NCBI RefSeq assembly: GCF_018139145.2
Contig: NC_059474.1
Span: 40,318,344-40,382,343 of the forward strand
DNA: 64,000 bases
Direction: 5' to 3'
Origin: Gymnogyps californianus
Taxonomy: Eukaryota; Chordata; Aves; Accipitriformes; Cathartidae
Position numbers and translations under genes: made by a program. The notes under the pieces were generated by a model, which did no database searches, was not told where the DNA came from, and worked only from the letters and a program-made list of their open reading frames with translations. Positions 39,601 to 46,700 of the stretch are shown piece after piece. Every line of letters starts with the position of its first letter. The stretch's first letter is position 1.

Positions 39601-41538
39601 AAAGTTTTTTCTATTTTTGTATACCATTCATGGCATACAGACCATCTGTGGCTCCTGGAAAATCAGAAGATTAACCAGAGGCAAGAAGAGAGTGCCTTAG
39701 ACAAGGCTTTGAATTTCAGCAAGATTCTTCAAAAACACTAGAAGCCTTGGCTAGACTTCTGCAACCAGCATTTGCAGATGACATTTCCTAACTTACGATA
39801 ACCTAGCAAGTATTCAAAATGAGTGCATGCAGTTATCCAGATGCTGACTAGTAAAAGAACACTATTATTTAAAAGATCATTTTAAACAAACAAGCGTTCT
39901 ACTAGTGTTCACAACCATTTTAAACCTCCACAATAAACTCAGAGCCAAATTACTACTAGAATTGATTTAACCACAGTATCTCTGGCTTCACAAGGGAAGA
40001 AGTTGTGGACCTCTTGCTGAGGTTTGGAAAAAAATTTGAAGTCACAGCCTGAGACTGTATTTTACAAAAATTTAACATTAAAAAATGATAACTTGGCTAA
40101 GTCTTACAAAGGAATGTTTTTGACTGTCTTGACTACACTACTTGTACAGTTTAACTAGAATATCCTTTATTGTGCAACTTTAACAAGATAATCCAAAGAG
40201 CAACACCAGAGTTTGAAATACAGCATGGAGAAATGCTGGTATTTCTAACAATACATCACCAGCAATGTTGAACTACATACCCAAGACATCATATCTAGCA
40301 GCGGTAACAAAACCATCACCTATAGAATATTGGTTAGTCATATGGTACCAGAAATCTAGTTTTCAGATACTGTATGTAATACAAAGAAATACACACAACC
40401 ATGTCTGATCTCAGTATAAAGCATCTAAGGGCCTCCGTAAGAATTTTGTTCTCATCTTCCAACCCAGAGATACCACAATCACCAGAAGATTGCTTTTGTG
40501 CTGGCAAATTGCCAAGACACTTCTGATTTCAGATAAAGTTACCTCTTGACACATCTCACACCTGAATCCCTGATGAGCAGCTATTAAAAGATAACTCCAC
40601 ATCTGAAACATTCATGAGTGACATGTAAAATGAGAACAGTGGAAAAGTATTAAAAACTGCTAGTTTTTAATACTTATGAGGATATAACTGGCATTACCAA
40701 GTAATACACAACAATACAATTAAAGCAGCTGCTGGCCCTTATGTTTCAGTAGCATCTCCTGCATTCTGACTCATTAGCTGAGAATATACTATCAAAACGA
40801 GAAATAGAAATTACAGAAATATATGGTTACATGAAGGAGCTTGATACAGTTAAAGAAATGTGACTTATATTCACTTCCCACCATAAATCTATGAAAGCAG
40901 CAGTAGATCAAGCTTGCCCAAGGCATGCAGTTAATAAACGTTAAAAAAAATCCAGGATATGCTGCAAATGTTGCTATAGTAACGACTCCTCCTCCTCAGA
41001 AAAACATTAATAAAAATATACAGATATCCAAGGTACAACTTGGAAATGACCCTAGGTGAATTTAATATCTCCCAAATATTTTTGTTTTACTCAATTACTG
41101 CTTATAATTATTTTAGTTTTCTCCATGCACAGTATATTAATTCCTCCTAATGCAATAAAATTAAATGTTTGATTTCTATCTCATTACATATTAAAGAATT
41201 ACCACTCATTAAATTATGCAACCTAAAAAATGCAAGTAGGTGGCCATCAAACTTCCAATATCTTTTATCTAGCTAGCAACATTAATTTTGAAAAAAACTC
41301 ATTTTACATGTGCTTATCTATGATTCAAGACCTCATTAAAACTACTAAAAATCCCTTCTTAGTACCACTATGGGAATATTTCTTTTGGTACTAATAATAT
41401 AATAAACAGCAGCTTAAAGAAGAAAAATATAAAGGAATTAATAGAGAAAATATTAATTTAAACAATTCTTACTCGTTGTTGTCCTTCATACCAATCATCT
41501 TCATCAAACCAGTGGGAAATGTAAGTCATCCAAGCCAT
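519..41538 (-). CDS. WDR17: WDR17, WD repeat-containing protein 17 (27 coding exons; 3' end outside window)
   Basis: The 27 exons listed separately join in phase to 1182 codons plus 2 nt without a stop. Residues about 23-708 are WD40 repeats, seen as GH...WD-type units ending in strings such as IKVWDI, VRIWDY, IRVWDT and VRLWSL. Residues about 709-793 are a linker, and about 794-1182 are amphipathic TPR-like helices. Identification rests on close similarity, exon after exon, to vertebrate WDR17 as I remember it; human WDR17 is about 1320 residues, so roughly 135-140 C-terminal residues are missing beyond position 1. There is no signal peptide or membrane segment. The biochemical role of WDR17 is poorly known. 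The propeller-plus-solenoid layout is shared with IFT and coat proteins, so a scaffold role is an inference. The ATG at 41538 has G at -3 and G at +4. The upstream in-frame Met I recall in human is absent here. Confidence 0.95.
621..1496. other. WDR17 intron 27
   Basis: An AT-rich intron; no repeat or exon recognised. Confidence 0.8.
1497..1599 (-). CDS. WDR17: WDR17 exon 27: residues 1115-1149
   Basis: 103 nt; acceptor TTCAACAG, donor AGTGA|GTGAGT. It encodes [20 protein letters not shown] then [13 protein letters not shown]. The donor sits in a GTGAGTGAG repeat, and only the second GT keeps the phase. It lies 88 bp from exon 26. Confidence 0.92.
1688..1829 (-). CDS. WDR17: WDR17 exon 26: residues 1068-1115
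   Basis: 142 nt; acceptor TTTTCCAG, donor AAAG|GTAGGT. It encodes [20 protein letters not shown] and [20 protein letters not shown], a TPR-like pair. Confidence 0.95.
1830..2565. other. WDR17 intron 25
   Basis: A unique-looking AT-rich intron; nothing recognised. Confidence 0.8.
2566..2677 (-). CDS. WDR17: WDR17 exon 25: residues 1030-1067
   Basis: 112 nt; acceptor TTTGTGCAG, donor AAAAG|GTACAA. It encodes [20 protein letters not shown] and [17 protein letters not shown], strongly conserved helices of the C-terminal solenoid. Confidence 0.95.
2678..6142. other. WDR17 introns 23-24 around the microexon
   Basis: Two introns flank the 24-nt exon at 4128. They hold an A/C-rich low-complexity tract at about 4419-4492 (AAACC-type repeats) and a G-rich run at about 6092-6114. 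No transposon family was recognised. Confidence 0.75.
4128..4151 (-). CDS. WDR17: WDR17 exon 24: candidate 24-nt microexon (residues 1022-1030)
   Basis: 24 nt between a good acceptor (GGTGTTTTCAG, with TACTGAC just upstream as a possible branch site) and donor CCAG|GTAACG. It adds eight residues: with the split codons it reads CLILKKHSR, against a single W if skipped. Both outcomes stay in frame. The human protein as I recall it has a longer, different insert at this point, so the exon may be optional. No transcript evidence is available. Confidence 0.6.
6143..6282 (-). CDS. WDR17: WDR17 exon 23: residues 976-1022
   Basis: 140 nt; acceptor TTGAGCAAG, donor ACATG|GTAAGA. It encodes [20 protein letters not shown] and [20 protein letters not shown]. 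It ends after two bases of a codon, which the microexon completes as Cys. If the microexon is skipped, exon 25 completes it as Trp. Confidence 0.93.
6283..7478. other. WDR17 intron 22
   Basis: Contains a simple repeat of CCAA units followed by an A run and CCCC at 6645-6680. The rest is unremarkable. Confidence 0.8.
7479..7578 (-). CDS. WDR17: WDR17 exon 22: residues 942-975
   Basis: 100 nt; acceptor TCTTGCAG, donor GAG|GTAATT. It encodes the highly conserved helices [20 protein letters not shown] and [13 protein letters not shown]. Confidence 0.95.
7579..8497. other. WDR17 intron 21
   Basis: An AT-rich intron; nothing recognised. Confidence 0.8.
8498..8589 (-). CDS. WDR17: WDR17 exon 21: residues 912-942, variable Ser/Thr/Asn-rich loop
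   Basis: 92 nt; acceptor CTTCTAG, donor CGA|GTAAGT. After TACEGNIQ the exon encodes a low-complexity polar loop ([16 protein letters not shown]) and TDDYNE. The human exon appears to have the same length but a different sequence here, so this is a fast-evolving loop between conserved helices. Confidence 0.88.
8590..10096. other. WDR17 intron 20
   Basis: An AT-rich intron. The open frames within it are short and show no coding similarity. Confidence 0.8.
10097..10229 (-). CDS. WDR17: WDR17 exon 20: residues 867-911
   Basis: 133 nt; acceptor TAATTAG, donor CAG|GTATTA. It encodes solenoid helices [20 protein letters not shown] and [20 protein letters not shown]. Confidence 0.94.
10624..10688 (-). 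CDS. WDR17: WDR17 exon 19: residues 846-867
   Basis: A short exon (65 nt); acceptor TTCTAG, donor [30 protein letters not shown] continues the TPR-like helix pair begun in exon 18. It is conserved in WDR17. Confidence 0.94.
10968..11123 (-). CDS. WDR17: WDR17 exon 18: residues 794-845, start of helical solenoid
   Basis: 156 nt, phase 0 at both ends; acceptor CCTCAG, donor GAG|GTAAAA. The helical pair [20 protein letters not shown] and [10 protein letters not shown] is TPR-like, as in IFT-type solenoids. Confidence 0.95.
11124..13381. other. WDR17 intron 17
   Basis: 2.3 kb of AT-rich sequence with short A runs (for example 11505-11519 and 11763-11774). No exon or named repeat seen. Confidence 0.75.
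13382..13507 (-). CDS. WDR17: WDR17 exon 17: residues 752-793
   Basis: 126 nt, phase 0 at both ends; acceptor TTTTAG, donor ATG|GTAAGT. The glycine-rich start ([20 protein letters not shown]) precedes a His/Met-rich helix, [14 protein letters not shown]. Skipping this exon would not shift the frame. Confidence 0.93.
13508..15282. other. WDR17 intron 16
   Basis: 1.8 kb; nothing beyond short homopolymer runs (for example T at 14016-14026). Confidence 0.75.
15283..15413 (-). CDS. WDR17: WDR17 exon 16: residues 708-751, linker
   Basis: 131 nt; acceptor GTGTTAG, donor TCA|GTAAGT. It encodes a linker with [20 protein letters not shown], probably a helix connecting the propellers to the solenoid, then LRWFSECFS. 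The intron to exon 15 is 101 bp. Confidence 0.92.
15515..15664 (-). CDS. WDR17: WDR17 exon 15: residues 658-708, last propeller blade
   Basis: 150 nt; acceptor TGCTAG, donor [30 protein letters not shown] followed by RLWSL is the final WD unit. [11 protein letters not shown] then begins the linker. It is separated from exon 14 by only 139 bp. Confidence 0.94.
15804..16006 (-). CDS. WDR17: WDR17 exon 14: residues 590-658, two WD40 repeats
   Basis: 203 nt; acceptor GTTTCAG, donor TATG|GTAATA. VRIWDY closes one blade, and [20 protein letters not shown] to YTIRVWDT is a complete further one. HGADVYG starts the next. These are among the strongest WD40 signatures in the window. Confidence 0.96.
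16395..17745 (+). mobile_element. CR1 LINE, 5'-truncated, antisense to WDR17 (intron 13)
   Basis: A degenerate CR1 retroposon in the + direction. The reverse-transcriptase part is readable at 16580-16801 ([20 protein letters not shown]), then stops. It resumes in other frames with [19 protein letters not shown], and the catalytic FADD motif appears as FADN (16904-16915). The C-terminal part runs in the frame ending at 17658, followed by the typical 3' end (GGTCCCTTCCAACTGAAA) and a tail of TATTC units. Stops, frameshifts and the changed catalytic Asp mark it as dead. CR1 makes no clear target duplications, so the 5' edge is approximate. Confidence 0.95.
17746..19173. other. WDR17 intron 13, part between the CR1 copy and exon 13
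   Basis: AT-rich sequence with no recognised element. Confidence 0.75.
19174..19338 (-). CDS. WDR17: WDR17 exon 13: residues 535-590, two WD half-repeats
   Basis: 165 nt; acceptor TTTGCAG, donor GATGG|GTGTGT. It holds [20 protein letters not shown] and [20 protein letters not shown]. The donor lies in a GGGTGTGTAT run, and only the chosen GT keeps the phase with exon 14. Confidence 0.95.
19339..20063. other. WDR17 intron 12
   Basis: AT-rich, with T runs near 19629, 19783 and 19820; no element recognised. Confidence 0.75.
20064..20150 (-). CDS. WDR17: WDR17 exon 12: residues 506-535
   Basis: 87 nt; acceptor GTTTCAG, donor ACAA|GTAAGT. It encodes [20 protein letters not shown] and GCDWSQNN. 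The cysteine (506) and lysine (535) codons are split across introns. Confidence 0.94.
20151..21083. other. WDR17 intron 11
   Basis: Contains an A-rich tract at 20478-20511, a possible old retroposon tail without a recognisable body. Otherwise unremarkable. Confidence 0.75.
21084..21166 (-). CDS. WDR17: WDR17 exon 11: residues 479-506
   Basis: 83 nt; acceptor TTTTGAAG, donor TTTTG|GTGAGTG. It starts with His-Gly and encodes [20 protein letters not shown], a typical WD40 b-c strand pair. Confidence 0.94.
21167..22346. other. WDR17 intron 10
   Basis: Contains a short TGTA tetranucleotide repeat at 21630-21648; no other recognised element. Confidence 0.75.
22347..22438 (-). CDS. WDR17: WDR17 exon 10: residues 448-478
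   Basis: 92 nt; acceptor TCTAAAG, donor GAG|GTAAGA. It encodes [20 protein letters not shown], the end of one blade, and [10 protein letters not shown] leading to the next. Confidence 0.94.
22439..24321. other. WDR17 intron 9
   Basis: 1.9 kb of AT-rich intron with a T run at 23358-23371; no element recognised. Confidence 0.75.
24322..24490 (-). CDS. WDR17: WDR17 exon 9: residues 392-448, canonical WD40 repeat
   Basis: 169 nt; acceptor ATTTAAG, donor CCAG|GTAAGA. This is the cleanest repeat of the protein: [16 protein letters not shown], then [16 protein letters not shown], with the structural Asp before GTIKVWD. Confidence 0.96.
24491..25758. other. WDR17 intron 8
   Basis: 1.3 kb, AT-rich; the only open frame (25111-25371, +) has no recognisable similarity. 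No element seen. Confidence 0.75.
25759..25946 (-). CDS. WDR17: WDR17 exon 8: residues 329-391
   Basis: 188 nt; acceptor TTGTTAAG after a T-rich tract, donor TTG|GTACGT. A serine/threonine/proline-rich linker (about 330-355) is followed by the strand [17 protein letters not shown], a degenerate WD unit. A second AG downstream (ATCACAG) is less likely because using it breaks the phase. Confidence 0.9.
26282..26404 (-). CDS. WDR17: WDR17 exon 7: residues 288-329
   Basis: 123 nt; acceptor ACCTCAG, donor [20 protein letters not shown] closes a blade, and [17 protein letters not shown] leads into a proline/lysine linker (SPPKKK). A second GT two bases upstream is an alternative donor, but only the chosen one joins exon 8 in phase. 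Confidence 0.9.
26405..27133. other. WDR17 intron 6
   Basis: AT-rich, with a T run at 26744-26760; nothing else recognised. Confidence 0.75.
27134..27385 (-). CDS. WDR17: WDR17 exon 6: residues 204-288, WD repeats
   Basis: The largest coding exon in the window (252 nt). It begins with a short basic stretch (SKNQKH), then an acidic one (GTDEEDP), then strands [19 protein letters not shown] and [18 protein letters not shown]. The acceptor is CTTAAAG and the donor GGAG|GTAAGC. Confidence 0.95.
27386..29036. other. WDR17 intron 5
   Basis: 1.65 kb, AT-rich; no element recognised. Confidence 0.75.
29037..29267 (-). CDS. WDR17: WDR17 exon 5: residues 127-204, WD repeats
   Basis: 231 nt; acceptor GTTTCAG, donor CCAG|GTAAAA. 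It carries strands GPLYIWTI and [20 protein letters not shown], the latter with a basic KKKGK loop between blades. Glycines at both exon edges are split codons (127 and 204). Confidence 0.94.
29268..31039. other. WDR17 intron 4
   Basis: 1.8 kb, AT-rich; no element recognised. Confidence 0.75.
31040..31223 (-). CDS. WDR17: WDR17 exon 4: residues 66-127, WD repeat
   Basis: 184 nt, entering in phase 0 and leaving in phase 1. The segment [18 protein letters not shown] to VIIWNV is a clear WD40 unit. The acceptor is TGTTTAG and the donor AAAAG|GTATTT. Confidence 0.95.
31224..32303. other. WDR17 intron 3
   Basis: 1.1 kb. A 108-codon open frame on + (31803-32129) is antisense, has no family match and is probably chance. 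Confidence 0.75.
32304..32432 (-). CDS. WDR17: WDR17 exon 3: residues 23-65, first propeller strands
   Basis: This 129-nt exon is phase 0 at both ends, with acceptor TTTTAAAG and donor CAG|GTAAGA. It encodes [20 protein letters not shown] and continues to a [13 protein letters not shown] strand. An in-frame ATG at its third codon (32426-32424, context AAAAATGTC) could start a shorter isoform if another first exon is used. Confidence 0.95.
33350..33403 (+). mobile_element. CR1 LINE 3' end, degenerate
   Basis: The stretch around GATGACCCCCAGAGGTCCCT and TCCAACCTCAACTGTTTT matches the conserved CR1 3' end in the + direction, without a clear ATTCTATG tail. The sequence from 33186 (GGCCAGACCAATTATCCACC) recalls another old LINE-related motif but is too short to assign. 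Confidence 0.7.
35589..36040. repeat. Old tandem duplication, two diverged units
   Basis: Unit A (35589-35790) and unit B (35794-36040) share the same succession of blocks: GTTTAGTCTG / GTTTAATTTG, AAGATTGATT / AAAATTGATT, GTTAACATCTCTT / GTTAAGATCTCTT, CAGATCCTC / TAGATCTTCC, and GAAAATATTATCTTAA / GAAAATACTATTCTAA. Unit B carries about 45 extra bases in its middle. No known repeat family was recognised. Confidence 0.65.
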
Positions 41539-41573
41539 GACAGAAGGCACAGTTGAAATAAAAAATACAGAAC
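41473..41573 (-). CDS. WDR17: WDR17 exon 2: 5'UTR remnant, start codon, residues 1-22
   Basis: The acceptor (TGTTCAG) is followed by 35 nt of UTR, then ATG at 41538-41536 in a strong context (GTCATGG). Coding is 41473-41538 (66 nt, phase 0). The peptide is acidic and aromatic ([16 protein letters not shown]...), typical of the WDR17 N terminus. The donor is CGA|GTAAGA. Confidence 0.92.
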
Positions 41574-44348
41574 CTGAACACATTTAAGTACAATGAGTCC
41601 TGTGCTAAAATTTACTCAACAGTACAACAAGCTACCCAAAGATCAGATCTGAACTCTGATATGATTCTACATTAATAAGCTTTACATTCATAAATATATA
41701 ATCTGAAATACTTTTAGCAGCAATTTAAATGCTGTATCTATTGGATTCTGAACTGGAAAACAGAAATCAACACTAAAACAATTACTAGATTATATATTCC
41801 AGTATTTTAAATTAAAGCAGGTTAGTGCTTCAAGCTCAATTTTACAGTGCTTCTGAGCTCTGAAAATGAGGTGCTGTTTGAGTCATTCTCATTTGTCTCC
41901 TAAAAAATTTTTTTCAAATGTACTGTCTGTAAGAAATGTGGTTCAGTGCACAAAAGCTTGTATTAAAATGTGAAATACCTTCAGAATCATGGGGAGTGAT
42001 ATGTTTTGGTTATGTAGGGAGTGGTTTCAACTGGCACAGTAGGAGGGGCCATGATTATTGCAAGTGCCAAACATCTTATGTTTAAGATTTTTTTAGAAAG
42101 GGGGAAAAAGGAAGCAAAAAAAAAAAAAAGATCTGCATCTCCATTGTTCGCAGCCAGCAGAGCCTGAAGGGCTCAGCTACAGCCACCAGCACTGGCTGGG
42201 AAATTTAAAAAGCCTGATTTTCACTAATTCATCGGAATGCATCTGCTTCTTTTCTGTCCCTCAGGAGAGTTTCATGTATCTGACTGTATTTATTCCTTCC
42301 GCAGCTAGTTATCCTTTTCTGGTATGCTCCCAAGTTTCACATCAGATTCCACAGTGCATTATACCAATGAAAACAAGAGGTAAAAAAATGAATAAAAGCT
42401 GTATTGCTCACACCACAATTCAGTATTGCAGCAGCACATTTCATCAGCTGTGCTGTTTAGGAGACATTATCATACAAATCTTCCTGACTGCCTCGTTGCA
42501 GCAACTATCAAATCCTCAACAGAGATTATGGAGACCTAAAAAACCCCAGTTTCTTAAGAAATCTAGAACCCAGACAACCTCTGCCTTTCTGTACTGGATT
42601 AACAAACTGTTTCCCAAAATTCGTAATATAATAAATGCAAAAGCTAGACTGTGGAGTCAATTGTTCAATCAAGAAATAAACAAAGCAAAGTAGGAAAAGA
42701 ACAGCTAGAAGTACCAGATATTAACCTGGAGTTAGTGGTCAACATTACTTACCATTTCCAAAGAGCAATTCAGTGTCATTACCAGTCCTACTCTAGCACA
42801 CATAGTTTCCATTAAGGCTATTGTATAAGCAAGGTATGTTCTCAGATACACAGCAGGGAAATAAAGAAAAGCAGCAATACTTTTGCTTTCCAACCTCTTA
42901 CTCAGAAATTATGAGACCCAAGGGAAAAAAACCCAAACGACACACACAAAATAATAAAAATTTAAATCAAGACACCCACTATATTTATGGGAAGTAGCAT
43001 TCCCAGATTAGCAGATTTTTTTTGTGGTTATGCAGTCCTCCAGATAAATGGATAACATATAGAGGAACCTCCCACCATGATGTTGAAATTTTTCAGATTA
43101 CTTGCCCTTTGAGGCATCGGCTCAAACATAAACAATGCAAAGTGCACAGAATTGCATGGTCTCATAAACTATATGGGAAACATAAGATTAATTCAGACCT
43201 CTATTCATATGGCTGAAGAAATGCCTGACCATATCCATGGTCTATGACTAAATGATAAAAATGTTACTGATGTACCTCTCCTATGAACAAAACTTTTACA
43301 ATTTGCTAAATAAATCATATCCACATTATTACTGCTTGTTACACCCCAAAATCATGGTTTCAAATAAATTAATACTAGCACATTTAGGAAAGCTTTTGCT
43401 TTAAGGCTGCTCTGTCTCTGTATAGGGGCACATAACCTTTCAGAATCTTGAGCAAAGTATTACATATAGTTCAACAGTAACAAATTTGTTTCTGCTTTAC
43501 ACCTATAGCTGTTCCACAATGTATGTGAACTGAATTTTCTAGTCTCAATACCAACCTGTTAGAATGATAAGTCTCTCAAGAAAGACTAACACCGTGGTTC
43601 ACATTTAGTTTCAGGATCACCAGGGAAGCACGGGCTAAATGCATATGGATGCTGTATTATTCTTTCAATAAACCGGTGACATCTTCAGCTCAAAGGTACA
43701 GACGCAATTAAAATCTTCACAAGATAGCAGATGGGAACTTAAACTGCTAAAAACGATCTGTTACAATTACCTGTAAATAAAGTAAAAGCTTCGTGCTAAA
43801 TTATACTTGAAAAATAAAGTCAAGAAAGACTAGTAGCAAATGCATCATGGGTCCATTATATTTGTTTGCCTGTTCCATCATTCATCTCCAACTGCTGCAA
43901 AAACTATTACACTATAGGTATAATAATGCTCCAGTGGAGGATGAATGAAACTCCATGTACTAAATATTACAATAAAAACATGAAAAATCTCAAAGTATTC
44001 CATCCCTTGCATTTTTGTAATTAAGGTTAATCTTATCAAATGTTTTATAAATAACTTAGTATGCACTTAACCTAAAGTCCAGTTGGTACATCTAGTTAAG
44101 TGTTCTTTATTCTCACTTTTAAGGACAACAAAACGTACTACAATGTCAAAGTCAAAAAACTGAATTTTTGTTCAAGCATTGAATACTAATAAGGAATTTT
44201 AATAGATCAGACCAAGAGAGACATCTTTAAGGTATATACAGCCTTAGAATAGACTGCCCAATAAATGTTTTGGCAATATTCCAGAGGAAATAAAAAGATA
44301 AAACAGATCTTATTCATTTCATGCAGAAACAATTGTTTAATTCTTGAG
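41574..44348. other. WDR17 intron 1, promoter-distal part
   Basis: AT-rich sequence between exon 2 and a CR1 fragment. The 139-codon + frame at 42274-42693 has no family match. No other element recognised. Confidence 0.7.
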
Positions 44349-44617
44349 GTGACACAAGGAAATGGAATGAAGCTGCGTCAGGGGAAGTTCAGGTTGGACA
44401 TTAGGAAAAGGTTCTTCACTGAGAGGCTGGTCGGTCACTGGCACAGGCTCCCCAGGGAAGTGGTCACGATACCAAGCCTGTCAGAATTCAAGGAGCATCT
44501 GGACGACGCTCTTAGTCATATGGTTTAGTTTTAGGTAGTCCTCCGAGGAGCAGGGAGTTAGACTCGATGATCCTTATGGCTCCCTTCCAACTTGAGATAT
44601 TCTATGATTCTATGATC
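44349..44617 (+). mobile_element. CR1 LINE 3' fragment (intron 1)
   Basis: It encodes the last part of the CR1 ORF2 protein (FRLDIRKRFFTERLVGHWHR, then LPREVV...SLSEFKEHLDDAL), followed by the CR1 3'UTR (CTCCCTTCCAACTTGAGATA) and two ATTCTATG units at 44600-44615. Strongly 5'-truncated and antisense to WDR17. Confidence 0.95.
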
Positions 44618-45099
44618 AAGCTTATGCTGCAGACATTTCACAATCCTCCCTTTGGAACTAGGTACTCTCATTTCAGCATGTGATAGAATCATTTTACACT
44701 TTTCAGGGTCAGGACTTAACTCCTAGAGGGAACAATTCTGGTAAAGTTACTACATTTTAGAAACTAAAGTTGTTATGCATATGTAGTAACTAATATGTAA
44801 ATATATGATATAACAAGAATAATATTATCAATGTATGTTACAAGTCAAAAAGGTCTGTTACTATTTAGCACTCACAAACATTAACTTCTCATCATTTGAG
44901 GTGGAAATTGCAATAGCTACCAATGCTGTAATATAAGACTTCTAGAGAAATACATATAATTATAAGAACATACTTTAGAGAAACCCAAGATATCTTGCTG
45001 AGCTCAACACTTCAGCTTTTTTACACTGCCACGTGCATTTTAAAAGGCAAGTGAGATACATAAAATAAGCCAACTAAAAGTATACAAAAATAGCATTCT

Positions 45100-46700
45100 A
45101 GATTTAATGCTGTTCTGGGTCATTTCACAATGCTTAGCACCTCCTGCACCCACAGTCATATTAGCACATATTCAAGTGCGTTGTCCAGACTGTCCACAGC
45201 CCTCACCAAGTCCCACTGTCACACTGAGGTTGTGTCTCAGGGCTATGAATGAGCCAGTGTGCTCAGGAGAAGGGCAACTTCTACAACTCCATAGAGGCAG
45301 CTGGACAATACAGGACCACAGACTCTGTTCTCTCCCCTTATCACATAACTGTGCAGTCTTTATTCTTTACCTCTCAGTCTGGACTCTGAGGGAGACTTTC
45401 CATTAGGAGTAGGGCTCTTATCTGCCTGTGGTAAGACTAACAGGGAACAGCACAAGTAGGCTACTTTGCAAAGTATGGAAGCCAGGAACCAAAGGTGACC
45501 GCAAAACAAGTGGGGAGGTGACCTTGCTGATGAGGGGCACAGTACCTCAATACTCAAGAGCAGCAGAACAGGTCCAGTGATGGTAACCAGGTTCAGCTGA
45601 TAGTCCAGTGATCACCAGACAAGTTCACAGTGCCAAAGCAAATCTGAGATCACGACAGGAATTCAGCAAGGCAAGGTCAGGAACAGCAAGGCGTTAAGGC
45701 CAGGCACAGTGTGGCTATGGCATAGTTCAGGCAAAGACCAAGGCAAGGGTCTGAGCTCCAATGCAGCTCTAGAGCCAGAGGGCGGAAGGTGCATGGATGA
45801 AGGCCCCAGACAAGATATCTCATAGCTCTTTCTCCTGACTTCACTGTTTTCACACAGTCTGACCCAAGGTTACACAGCTGCACGGTAGCAGAGCTTGCCT
45901 TGAACACAGACAGTTAAACCCCTGGCATGAGGAGAAAAGAGGGTAAAGGTGGAGATTGCAGAGCAAGAGTTATGGACTAGTCAGGCCAATTAGAGCCTGT
46001 GCATTGGTGGAACGGAAGACGCAGAGGAGCAGCACTCTTGATGCCATATCATCACCATGTCAGAGAGTCTTGTAAGCCCACAAGAGGTCACTACACTGGC
46101 ATTCTGATCTAAAAGAGCCACAGCTTGAATGCCTATGGCCAATTTTATCTTCTCACAGTATAACACTCAGAAGTGGGAAGCAGCTGTCACTGGCAGTATT
46201 ATCTTTGAGAATCTAACAACACTCAACTAGCCATGGGTTCTGAAAACTTCCTCTGCTCACCAAGTCTCTGGTGTCCTCCATCCCAACAGTGTAATGAAAA
46301 CCTGTATCTTGTTACCATGACAGCAGAAGACAGAAAACATTCTTCTAGAAGACTGTTTCTCAGGTTTTTCCTGTATTGCTCCGTTTGATAAACTTCACAA
46401 CCCCAAGTGAGTTCAAGTGGGGAGGACAGACAGAAGTGAAACAAAAGATGGTTCATAAGGTGAAAGCCACGCTGCGGAGATGGGGAGTGACTGGGACTGG
46501 GGAGCTCGAGAGTATACCAACAGCTGCCTGGATGCTCAGTGAGCCAAGCCTGCCTGCAGAGGGCTGTATAAATGGCGGAGACGCTGGATCCCACAGCTGT
46601 GAGCTCTGAAACCATGAGTTATAGGGATTCAAAGAGGCTTGCTGACTCAGGAGGAAGACTACAAACTAGGCTGATGAAGGAGATGGACGGAGTACATAGT
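45100..46700. other. GC-richer unclassified block in intron 1
   Basis: About 1.6 kb stands out from AT-rich surroundings. On the minus strand, 45560-45770 is built of recurring CCTGA / CCTTG / TTGGC-like words. Minus frames such as 46223-46615 (130 codons) are open but match no family I know. It may be an old transposable element. Confidence 0.45.

Larger units (their letters stand above)
32433..41472. other. WDR17 intron 2 (9.0 kb)
   Basis: A long AT-rich intron. It contains a CR1 3' end at 33350-33403 and an old tandem duplication at 35589-36040, listed separately. I recognise no exon, RNA gene or other repeat family in the rest. Confidence 0.75.

Noticed and set aside
42274..42693. 139-codon + frame in intron 1
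   Set aside because: No recognisable domain; antisense to WDR17 in AT-rich sequence. Length alone is not evidence.
46223..46615. 130-codon minus frame in the GC-richer block of intron 1
   Set aside because: No family match and no splice context. Kept only as part of an unclassified block.
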